Below the pieces are notes generated by a model that saw only the letters and a program-made list of their open reading frames with translations, had not been told where the DNA came from and ran no database searches. From contig BCIG01000027.1 in the NCBI GenBank assembly GCA_001599915.1, positions 124,001 to 188,000 of the forward strand: 64,000 nucleotides of DNA, given 5' to 3'. This document shows, one piece after another, positions 1 through 8,677 of this stretch. Source of the DNA: Symbiotaphrina buchneri. Lineage: Eukaryota > Ascomycota > Symbiotaphrinales > Symbiotaphrinaceae. The position numbers were made by a program, and so were the translations under genes. Within the stretch, counting starts at the first letter, position 1. Each line of letters starts with the position of its first letter.

Positions 1-3000
1 CCTCAGCGGGCCCATGATGGCTAGAGGCGGGCTGAGCTTGGCCGACGAACTTGACACATTCGACGATGACGACAACGCACACCATGAATCAGACATGGAG
101 CCCGAATCCAGGCCTCAGAGCCGAGATGCATATCGACCCAGGCACAGGTCGAAAGCATCTTTAGACCTCACAAACGGACAGATTCCTCCCCGTATTCCAG
201 AGCTGGAGGAATCAACCGAGAATGGAGATATCCATAAGACAAGCGATCAATACCGTTCTTTCAGCACAAAGATCTACGTGGACGCTGGCATCCAACCAAC
301 TCCACCAGCCTCTCCAATGGAAAAATCCCCTGATGCAGAGTTCCCCCCTGGTAAAGGACAGCTCAATGGTGGTGCTACCTCTGAAGGCGAGGAAGTCTTC
401 TTGACGCCGGCAGAGGTGCCGTCAGATCCTTTCTCGAATTCCGCTTCTTCCGTCACGACCAGTGTGTCGACACAGACATACGACGAGCCTCTCAGTCCGG
501 TCAATACACGTTCACCTACGAGACCGCCTCCGCCACCTCCGATCTATTTCACGTCCGAACCTGAGACGCGGTCTATTTCTACACAGACGGATGTGGTTGC
601 AGAGACACCAGCATCCCCAACCAGAGCTCCCCCACCGCCACCTATCGCGATGCCCATTCCTACGATCGAAATACACCCTTCGTCCGCACCTGGGTCACCA
701 AAAGAGAGCTTGCTTCCTCCACGCACAAAGGATGTAGCTTGCCAAGCATCAATTATCATGCCAACGGAGACCAAATCTGTCTCTGTTCAGACTGAAGCGA
801 TCAAAGTCGACAGGCGTATCATGAACCTTCCACCTCACCTCTTGCCTTCATCCATTTCATCTCGACCAAGTTCTCCACAACATGCAAATGACACGAAGCA
901 GGACTTTACACCCATTCCTGGCAAGGTCCCGTCAAAACTAGGCAGAATAGTCATTGCTGCTTCACCGACGGAGTCATTCTCTTCTCTGGCAGAAACTATG
1001 ACATCGAAGAAGGCCAGGGAGCCAACTGGTCGCGTTCCTTCTACCAAGCTTCGTTCTCCTCATTCTGCACTATTTGGCGGACACGACTTTCCCAGCTCGG
1101 ATGACGGGGATGACTATGGTGATGCGTACTTGAGTGAAGCAGATTATCGGACTCCACTGAGCGCTCCCAACCACAAAGTGAAGTTAGAGAACAAGGACGA
1201 GAATGGAAAGGAACAGGTACCCCGCATATCTGAAGACTCGGAGCGCCAAATATCCGACAAGAATCGACGACCGGGGAAATGGAGTGCTGCACCTATGAAG
1301 ATGGAAGGCTCGATTGTTCAAGGTACAACTACCGGGGCTCCTGCTGATCGGGCGAAAGGCAAGCAGCCTCAGCTTGACAAGCCGTTCATGCCATCGTCTG
1401 GCAAACCTCAGAACATACGCAAGACCGCACTCAGCTCCAGTGGAAACCCTGCACGCACTCAACAACGTGCAAGAAGTCCCAGTTTACCTACCATAGGGCC
1501 GAAAGATGCTATGCCGCCATACCCAGTGCCGACCAGATATAGTTCTCGCAGGGTATTCCTGGATGGGATTGATGGCAGGCAGACACCTACTCCTAATGAC
1601 GCAGATATGGAATATGGCTTCGGGGAAGCACGCGTGCTGGAGAAGACCGTAAGAAAAAGCAGGTCGATTCAGTCTTTGGCAAAGGATCTTGAGCGTCACC
1701 GCAGTCCATCACCTCCCCCTATGCTTTTATCCACACGTGGTGAGCATGATAGCCCGCAGTTGCCTCTGATGCAGCGTGAGGAGACTCGTCCTGACTATGG
1801 CCGTTCGAGAGGCCACATGCACCAAGAATCTGGAAAGAGCTCCAATACGACTGCTACAGGCACAACTGGTTTTACGGGCAATGGCTCTACGGCGAACGGA
1901 TCAGTTGCTGGCAGCAATCAGAACACTACTGTTGTTGATGCGATAGCTCAAACTATGGTTGGAGAGTGGATGTATAAATATGTCAGAAAGAGAAAAGGGC
2001 TGGAGCCCGTCAAAGGCGGTGATGACGGAAGCCTGAACGCAAACGGCACCAGACATCGCCGATGGGTGTGGTTGGCTCCTTACGAGAAATCGATCTTGTG
2101 GAGCAGTAAACAGCCTACCTCTGGCCCAGCTTTGTTGGGGAAGAGTGGCCGGAAACGTGAGCTCCCTTTATTCAGTTCGACAGTGATTCGTGCGCTGGTT
2201 TGTGCTGTACTCGTTCACGCTAACACCTCTGCAGTGCCCATTCAGTCGGTTTTAGATGTCAAAGATGACACTCCCTTTCCCCGCAACTTGGGCCCTTCAC
2301 CTCCCTTCAACCGCTCCATCCTTATTCTCACCCCAGCTCGTGCGCTGAAGTTCACTGCTACCTCCCGTGAGCGGCATTATGTATGGCTCAGCGCTCTGAC
2401 ATTCATTGCCCATTCATCCCAAGGAGTATCCAACAACACTCTCGCCGGCCTTCCTCCAATACCACCTTTACCAGCACAGCCACCTCGTCTACCTCAACAA
2501 GCTGCCCCTCAACTATCTGCACCAGAGCCGGCCCCTCCACCACAACCGACTCATCAGAATGGAATAGCTGCTCTCCGTCGACAACCTATACGTGATTCGA
2601 TCCGTCTCGCCAAGGGGAAAGCACGCCCGAAACCGAATGCCCGCCTCGACTCCATCAACAGCAGCGCACCGAGCAATAGCATCCCAGAGAGTCGACCAAG
2701 TATGGGCTCTACTCAAGACCGCAGTATGCATCTCCCCAGTATTAGCAGCGCCGCCGAGCCCCCAGACGTACCGCGCTTTCACCATGAGACGCACCACGGG
2801 CACGGGCATGGCCGCAAACGCAGCAACACAGGTGGGCTTCCACACCGCCGCCTAGGGCCCAGCGTTCCTTCAGCACTCCGCACAGCAAGCATCAGCACGA
2901 CCGTCACGTCAGCCCCTGAAATACCGGCCGCACCGCCAAGCCTGAGCGCAATCAACGGCGAGCGCACCGCCAATGGGCATGTCGGATGGAGCGGACCGCC

Positions 3001-3355
3001 GAGTTTCACCACGTCTGCCGGCCGTGGCACCTCGGACGCCGGCGGCTCGTACGAGCCTTCGTACTCGAATGCAGCTCCGAATGGACATGCGGAGCCGCGC
3101 GCGAACTTCTTCGAGGCGATCCCAGCATCACAACAAAATGAGCGCGGGATGGTGCGTATGGAGGCCTTCGTGGAGCGCCCGCGCCTGTATGGGGCTGCTA
3201 CTGCGGGGTACTACGCGCGCGGGAGGGAGAGGGACAGGGAGAGGGATAACCGGTGGGGAAGAAGGGAGCGAGATGACCTCTTTGGATCGACGCCGCCGCT
3301 GGCTCTGGACTATGTCTCGGTTGGCGGGGACGCAGATCCGTTCCGAGGATTTTGA
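1..3355 (+). CDS. apsA: Num1/ApsA-type cortical anchor protein, C-terminal part (5' truncated by window)
   Basis: Single open frame entering from the left edge (first full codon at base 2) and ending at TGA 3353-3355. The first ATG inside the window is at 14, but nothing suggests it is the start. Counting from that ATG (1113 residues), a pleckstrin-homology domain of the Mcp5/Num1 type lies at about 645-800, beginning near VVDAIAQTMVGEWMYKYVRK. The rest is disordered, rich in Ser, Pro and Thr. Family members (ApsA in Aspergillus, Num1 in yeast, Mcp5 in fission yeast) bind membrane phosphoinositides through this PH domain and anchor dynein and mitochondria at the cortex for nuclear positioning. 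The N-terminal coiled coil expected of the family would lie left of the window. Residues 91-260 carry five spaced Q-T type motifs (AGIQPT, VSTQT, ISTQT, VACQAS, VSVQT) alternating with PPPPP runs. Family assignment by the PH domain is confident; full length is unknown. Confidence 0.88.
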   Translation, partial: LSGPMMARGGLSLADELDTFDDDDNAHHESDMEPESRPQSRDAYRPRHRSKASLDLTNGQIPPRIPELEESTENGDIHKTSDQYRSFSTKIYVDAGIQPTPPASPMEKSPDAEFPPGKGQLNGGATSEGEEVFLTPAEVPSDPFSNSASSVTTSVSTQTYDEPLSPVNTRSPTRPPPPPPIYFTSEPETRSISTQTDVVAETPASPTRAPPPPPIAMPIPTIEIHPSSAPGSPKESLLPPRTKDVACQASIIMPTETKSVSVQTEAIKVDRRIMNLPPHLLPSSISSRPSSPQHANDTKQDFTPIPGKVPSKLGRIVIAASPTESFSSLAETMTSKKAREPTGRVPSTKLRSPHSALFGGHDFPSSDDGDDYGDAYLSEADYRTPLSAPNHKVKLENKDENGKEQVPRISEDSERQISDKNRRPGKWSAAPMKMEGSIVQGTTTGAPADRAKGKQPQLDKPFMPSSGKPQNIRKTALSSSGNPARTQQRARSPSLPTIGPKDAMPPYPVPTRYSSRRVFLDGIDGRQTPTPNDADMEYGFGEARVLEKTVRKSRSIQSLAKDLERHRSPSPPPMLLSTRGEHDSPQLPLMQREETRPDYGRSRGHMHQESGKSSNTTATGTTGFTGNGSTANGSVAGSNQNTTVVDAIAQTMVGEWMYKYVRKRKGLEPVKGGDDGSLNANGTRHRRWVWLAPYEKSILWSSKQPTSGPALLGKSGRKRELPLFSSTVIRALVCAVLVHANTSAVPIQSVLDVKDDTPFPRNLGPSPPFNRSILILTPARALKFTATSRERHYVWLSALTFIAHSSQGVSNNTLAGLPPIPPLPAQPPRLPQQAAPQLSAPEPAPPPQPTHQNGIAALRRQPIRDSIRLAKGKARPKPNARLDSINSSAPSNSIPESRPSMGSTQDRSMHLPSISSAAEPPDVPRFHHETHHGHGHGRKRSNTGGLPHRRLGPSVPSALRTASISTTVTSAPEIPAAPPSLSAINGERTANGHVGWSGPPSFTTSAGRGTSDAGGSYEPSYSNAAPNGHAEPRANFFEAIPASQQNERGMVRMEAFVERPRLYGAATAGYYARGRERDRERDNRWGRRERDDLFGSTPPLALDYVSVGGDADPFRGF

Positions 3356-4255
3356 GGCGTTAAGAAAGGGATCTGCTCCGCTTGACCAGCCATAAGATAG
3401 TCCTTTATCTATTTTTCTTATTTTCCCGTTGCATTGCAGGCAGCATGATACCACATTCGCTTTGACTATTTATTTCAATTTCCCTTACTGAATACGCTGC
3501 ACATATAATTCGGGTTGGCGGTCTTTTTCGGTGTTACGGGAAGGATCTCACAATATCTCTATCTATGGGCTATGTATCATTAGACATCTGAAGGGCATGG
3601 GAATGTAGCTTGTTGTTCTTCACTACCCGGGAGCACGATTCCGGCCTTTGGGGGTATTTGTATAATGAACAGATTGCATACATAATTAAGAGAAGCTAGT
3701 TGGGTTGAGAAAAATGAACAGCCCTTGCGTGATATCTACTAGAGAATATAGTGGTAAATGGAGCATGTACAAGAACAGGAGTAGTTTATACTATATTGGA
3801 AAATGAGATTGGCTGTGCTAAGTCCCGTCTTTAGCAAGAAGATAGCATCCTAGAGTATGTTGTGCTCAGCGCGACTCTCGCTCAGGGGCTCAGGCACAAC
3901 CAACAATGTGCTGTTCATATTGGTGTCTCCGTTCGAGGACTCCCAATCTCCAGCCCGAGTTTATAAATATACACCGGCCTGCCAACAGCTTCCGTATCGA
4001 GGCGGTACAGGAGAGGTATGGAGAAGGATTTCTATCGCCAGCAATAGCGTTATATATATCAGTAGTCGGGTTTTGTCTCAAGAGCAGCGAGGAGCGGGAG
4101 GAGTTTGTGGCAATACCAGCTGGAGCAGCAGAGTTCTGTTATCTCTGCAAAGCTGGCTCTGTGGTCAACGACAAGAAAGACTCGTGAAGCAACGGTGCAA
4201 TCTTTCGCTCTAAGGAGTTTGTTGTCGATACACTCAAGGCCTCCAGGTCGGTCAA
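3356..4255. other. Intergenic, no gene recognised
   Basis: About 900 bp downstream of the Num1/ApsA gene. It should hold the 3' UTR of that gene. Several short open frames occur on both strands, but none shows a domain, a sensible start context or splice structure. Nothing else is seen. Confidence 0.5.
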
Positions 4256-5560
4256 CTAGTCGTCCTCTGCGTCGCGAATCGATGTTGGACAGAAAAGTTT
4301 CTCGAGAGACGAACCTGGTGGAGGGCGTATTGCTCGCTGAGCTCCAGCGCCGCCTATAGACCGGAGGTCTTTCTTTGGGTCTGGGTCCCAGAGCGGTGGT
4401 TTTGCGATGAGTTTTGCGTTGATGGATGGTGTCATCTTGTCTTGTCTTGTCTTTGGGTCACGTCGTCCTCCTCCTGGGCGGTGCAGGACCGGCAACATGC
4501 TGATTCTGGGTAAGCCGGAAGAATCGTCAGGATCATCTGAATCGTCAGATTTTGCCTCTTTCTCCCTCTTTGCCTTGGGTACTATCTAAGCATCCTGTAT
4601 GTCGGTGTCCACCTTCATCTCGTCCATGTCCCCGAGCCCGAGGTCTCCGGGGTCGGCTAATGCGGGGTCATCCTCGTCGATATCTCCGTCTGCTCCCGGG
4701 CCCTCCTCATCTAATCAGAGTGGAATGCGCATCACGCGAAAGACAGCTGTCTCCTCGAGCTGGTGCAATGTCGTGGTGTTCTCCGAGGCGGTCTTCAATA
4801 GGTTCAAGTAGACGATAGGTTGGTGGATTGGACGCATCAGGGGCGGTTCGTGTCCAACCACGAATGTTTATTAGTATAAGAGAGAGGCTTTGAACGTGTC
4901 CATAATGTCCGGTAGGCCCAACCATTGTTGGTCGAGGTCGTTGAGGGTTTGGATCAAAGCCTTGATCATGACGACATTATCCAGCATGGTCTCCAGCATT
5001 GATCTGTTCTTGGTGTTGAGCTTGAAGATGCTAGTTTTTTTTGCCGTGGCCTTCCTGCAACTATCTGGGCGAGCCTAGATGTTGCGGATGTTCTGCATAT
5101 TGATGGCTACTTTCTTGCGGTCCAAATCTTGGCACAAATCTTGGAGATACTGCGCTCGTCAACGTGAAAAGTTACCTGGTGTAGGGCGTTCACCAACGCC
5201 AACTCCGTATCGACTGCTAGAAACTGCTCTTGGCCAGACAAGACCTCGTTCATCTCATCTACCTCCTTGTTCCTCTTCAACTTATAGGAAGTCTGCAGAC
5301 GGATCGACCAATCATAGCCACCATGGAATTCTGGCGCGAATTTATATGTCTTTTGAACACATTCGAGGATATGGGCATGGGTTGAACTTGTGTCTTTTGC
5401 TTTGCTGATGGTGGGACTCCCCGGGTCCATGATCAATGCTCTCGATCCGGAGCAAGATACTTGGATTTGGTAGTCTCCTGACTTGGATGGGCCGTTTCAC
5501 GAAGGTCATCTGCCACACTTCCCACTTGTTGGTGACCCATGCTCTCTCCGCAGTCTCCAT
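4256..5560 (-). pseudogene. Decayed coding sequence of unknown family
   Basis: Minus-strand reading in this interval is protein-like but broken: several in-frame stops and at least two changes of frame separate segments that otherwise look coding. Read from high to low coordinates, they are a segment containing ERAWVTNKWEVWQM, one with FAPEFHGGYDWSIRLQTSYK, a helical Leu/Asn/Gln-rich segment (MLETMLDNVVMIKALIQTL), an acidic segment (GADGDIDEDDPALADPGDLG) and a basic/Pro-rich tail ending near 4256. The acidic run, two close Asp/Ser clusters and coherent amino-acid usage argue against chance. No family is recognised. It lies in the same orientation as the helicase relic at 6.1-6.8 kb and could be the far end of the same old locus. 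It may instead be a gene with introns plus assembly errors, but the number of interruptions makes decay more likely. Confidence 0.45.
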
Positions 5561-5608
5561 CAGGGCCTCAGTGCTGCAGCTTCGGATGCCGAGCTGCTGA
5601 AGCAGTGA

Positions 5609-6025
5609 TCATACGCAGGTCTTCCATGGGCTCTTCATCCCCGATCTTCGGAATGTGTCTGTAGAGTTCACATAGCCCACTGATTGATAGCTCTCTCTGC
5701 CTTTTCCATATCCCGCTAAGACGTTGATGTTGGTGGCACTCGAATCCTGGGAATGGATGTGACGTTTCAGACCTAGGATATGGGAGGGATGATGGCACCA
5801 GCAACACATCCGCCATATTGGACCGTATACAGGCCCAGCAGAGTCGGTGTCATACTTTGCTTTCCCCGATCTAGAGGTCGGTATCTCGGAACTTTTCAGC
5901 TCCATCACTGCCAGCACGCCCAGGCACGCTCCATTGAGGTGTTCCTTGAAGGGCTGCCTGCCCAGTCGAGCGCCGGGTCTGCGTGCTCTTTCACAAATTG
6001 CTCGTCCTATGGGACGCAATGTCAA
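5609..6025 (-). pseudogene. Possible further coding remnant, unknown family
   Basis: Minus-strand open frame of about 138 codons lying between the helicase relic and the decayed unknown gene. It contains a Trp/Cys/His-rich patch (GPVYGPIWRMCCWCHHPSH) that looks like part of a zinc-binding module, but metal ligands cannot be assigned. It has no convincing start or splice sites. It is reported only because it is collinear with two better-supported relics on the same strand. Confidence 0.22.
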
Positions 6026-6118
6026 GCCGTACTAATCCTTATCAGAACGAGAACATCCCCAAAATGCAAGAACACATTTCTGACTCACGGCGATTGTGAA
6101 GTTTTCAAGCAGCCTGCA

Positions 6119-6803
6119 CTAGGCGGCGTGGGTGTGGATACATTGATACAGGCCCAGCACACGGCAACGAGCAGGGTTGTGATGTCGGACGCCGAGATTG
6201 CACCAAACGCCGTCGTGATGGTATGCCTGTGGAAGCCAGAGAAGACCCGAGAAGGACGACGAGGATACTCTGGAACATCTTGGGTTTGATAAGCATGTCT
6301 TCGCTGAATGATTGGAAACCGTTCTGCTTCGCTGTCTTTCTGGTTCCACATCAATGAAGGCATCGTCACTGATTTTGCTGTTTCCAATCATCTTCAACAT
6401 GGAACGAGCTCTGGCAGCAGCTACATTCATGCGTCCGTCACTGTTGACAAATCCAAGATCCGCACGTGTTGCAGAGCATGACACGACGGTATTCATGCTC
6501 ACCCAGTCGGCTGGATACCAATGTATCCGTCAATAGTCTTGACTTCCAGAAGCTTGTGTGATAGGACACCATCATTTCCCAAGTCGAAGAGCATATCGTG
6601 GGAGATGTCGTCAGCCCCTTGCCAATTCCGTTGACGTGGCTCAGGGGGGTCGACTTAGACAGTGACCGAGGCGAATGGGGGTCATGGAGTGGAATTCCAG
6701 ACGCCAGATGGACGGAAGAACGGAAGGTGAGTAATCTTACGGAAGGAAGACTGTCTAGGAGCTGATTATATAACGTCAGGAAGCGGGGGTAATAGAAAGA
6801 CAT
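6119..6803 (-). pseudogene. Relic of a UPF1-like superfamily 1 helicase (C-terminal part)
   Basis: On the minus strand, 6380-6457 encodes GFVNSDGRMNVAAARARS followed by MIGN. This matches the last conserved motif of UPF1/Nam7-type SF1 helicases, whose usual form is GFLNDPRRLNVALTRAR then a short spacer and a VGN/VGD. Just upstream (about 6512-6618) another frame reads LLEVKTIDGYIGIQ, matching the preceding conserved block (usual form TVDxFQGRE). The two blocks are in different frames, and the Walker A and DExx motifs expected some 200-400 residues earlier are not seen. A plausible leader and start lie at 6802 (ATGTCTTTC, preceded by a TATATA-rich tract), giving 20 or so codons before a GTAAGA donor-like site. 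The family is clear; the gene is 5' incomplete and broken. Confidence 0.6.
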
Positions 6804-6840
6804 TTTGTGCAGCGAGAATGGAGTGTGAGATATGAAAATG

Positions 6841-6862
6841 TATATATGTAGTTACATATATA
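6841..6862. repeat. AT-rich perfect inverted repeat (10-bp arms, 2-bp spacer)
   Basis: TATATATGTA, GT, TACATATATA. It lies 39-60 bp upstream of the possible start codon at 6802 of the helicase relic on the minus strand, so it may be the remains of a TATA-type promoter. An AT-rich palindrome of this size could also be chance. Confidence 0.6.
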
Positions 6863-7347
6863 AGACGATAGAGTAGGAAGAGAGAAAAGATTTTGGGGAG
6901 ATGAGCGAGAAACCCTCCTTTTATCTTCGCTTTGACTCCTCTTTGCTACAGGATTCAGGGGTTGGTTAATTGGTCCAACGATCTGTTTGCTTGTAAGAGT
7001 GAAGGAATTGCTGCCCCGATCATATTACCCATGTTTGCCGTGCTGCTGTGAGGGGTACATGCATTGTTTGACGGATGAGGAGTGAATATGCCCCCTGCAC
7101 AACGCATAGAACGAAAGACGGCGCATCAAAAAGCCGATGCCGTGGTTAGATGCAAGCAATCAAGAAATGTGTCAGCTGCTGCGGAGTATGAGAGTAAATA
7201 CCCGTTCATTCCATTTTTTCTTTTGCGATCCTGTCCCATCCCGGTAGGAAATGCAAGGTAGCAAAGCGCCAATGACTCCGAGCCCACCAGCAAACCATGC
7301 AAGAAATACCAGACCATCAAACGCGAACGCACCTTTCCGAGGAGCAA
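6863..7347. other. Intergenic
   Basis: Region between the helicase relic and the 3' end of the Sub1/PC4 gene. It should contain the 3' UTR of the latter. No gene, repeat or RNA seen. Confidence 0.5.
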
Positions 7348-8048
7348 TTACTCATCCCCCTCATCCTCATCGCTCGTAGCTTCGAAGTTCTTCTTCCCTG
7401 CTTTACCTACAGCCTCCGTCTCTTCGCTGCTTTCTTCTGCCTCCATGAGCTCATCCCCGCCTCCTTCCCCATACACCGGTCGAGGGACGCTTTCGCCCTT
7501 TGCTTTGAGCGCGGCTTCGATCTGTGGTAACACCTTCAGGAGGGCCGCGTACTGGTCCATTGGGAGAGATATGCCCTGGGGAGACAAGGCATCAGCGTAT
7601 AGGCTCGAAGGTGTGGAGACTGGGCACAAGAGTAGCAGGAAAAGCGCACCTTCTTCCCCGGCAGCGTCTTGCCGTCTTTCTCGTAGTACTCCCGAATATT
7701 GATCATCCTCCTGCCTTTGAACTCCGAGATGCCAACCCTTCTGGACTTCGATATCTACCGCTGCCAGTCAGCCCAACACTCACCCAACAACCCGCAGCAA
7801 TGCTTGCTCCCGCTCATGGTGCCCTCGCAATGGTATCATCCCCTTCCATAGTGAACACGTACCTCCCAAAACGGATTGCCCTCATCATCCACCTGCGCCC
7901 CTCCAGCTGGGCTCGCACCTTTGCGCCTCTCACTGCCTTTATCCATGGTTTTCGCACGCTTCGCAGACGGGGGCGCATCCACCACGAAGCCGCCGTCAGA
8001 GTCGTACTCGTCCGCCTCGGAGACACGCTTTTTGGATTTCGGCGGCAT
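7348..8048 (-). CDS. sub1: RNA polymerase II transcriptional coactivator Sub1/PC4
   Basis: Three exons on the minus strand: 8048-7863, 7754-7650 and 7575-7348, joined by introns of 108 and 74 bp with GT/AG ends and frame-preserving phases (both phase 0). The product is 172 residues. The N-terminal 50 residues are Ser/Lys-rich with an acidic DEYDSDGG patch. The PC4 single-strand-DNA-binding fold spans about 55-125 and includes WEISKSRRVGISEFKGRR and INIREYYEKDGKTLPGKKG, with the basic residues that contact DNA. The C-terminal 40 residues are acidic (EESSEET, SDEDEGDE). PC4/Sub1 binds melted promoter DNA and helps initiation, elongation and re-initiation in the nucleus. The start ATG at 8048 is followed by the PPKSKKR basic segment common in fungal homologues. 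Length is within the family range. Confidence 0.92.
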
Positions 8049-8677
8049 GGTGAATTGGCCCGAACACTGGCGCTTCCTGGAAAAGTTGGGCTGGTTGACG
8101 TGGCGTGCGGGGCAGAAGCGGTGAACTCGAGGGTGTCGTGCAGCGGCGGTGAGCTGGTAGCTAGGTCGGCTCGCGCTGGAGCGGTGTAGGTCTTTTCAGT
8201 CCAATTATGATATGGAAGGATAAAGAAGATGGCACTACGGGCGGGCGAACGAACCCAGCCCGAGTCAAGGCGAGACAAAGAAGTGCAGTTGGGAACAGGT
8301 TCTGCTTCTGGAACTTTGACTGTCTGTACCACCAACCCTCTGCACGTCGAGCGTGTTGGCAGCTTGACGCGACCCGAGGAGCTTGGACCACCACCTTTCT
8401 CAGCGGGGAAGCTTTCCACAGGCCGAGCCGCCCTTGGTTCTTTTGAGAATCCTCTAAGATCATGAAAAGTCCATTGCCAGTCTCAATCTCATCGCACATA
8501 CTTGTTTATCAATGATCGCTGTGGCCGACTAGCGGAGCCTATCATACAATGTTGGCATCCCTGAACACCTATCCCGAGTCCTGCCTCCCAATGCTTTGAT
8601 CCCAAACTTTCCTCCTGGTTGCGCCGCTCCTGCCCACAAACATATGTAATAAACGGACCCCTGAATGCCCGCACCCT
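8049..8677. other. Intergenic between two tandem minus-strand genes
   Basis: 630 bp containing the upstream region of the Sub1/PC4 gene and the 3' UTR of the sorting nexin gene. Open frames here are shadows. No distinct motif is claimed. Confidence 0.5.
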
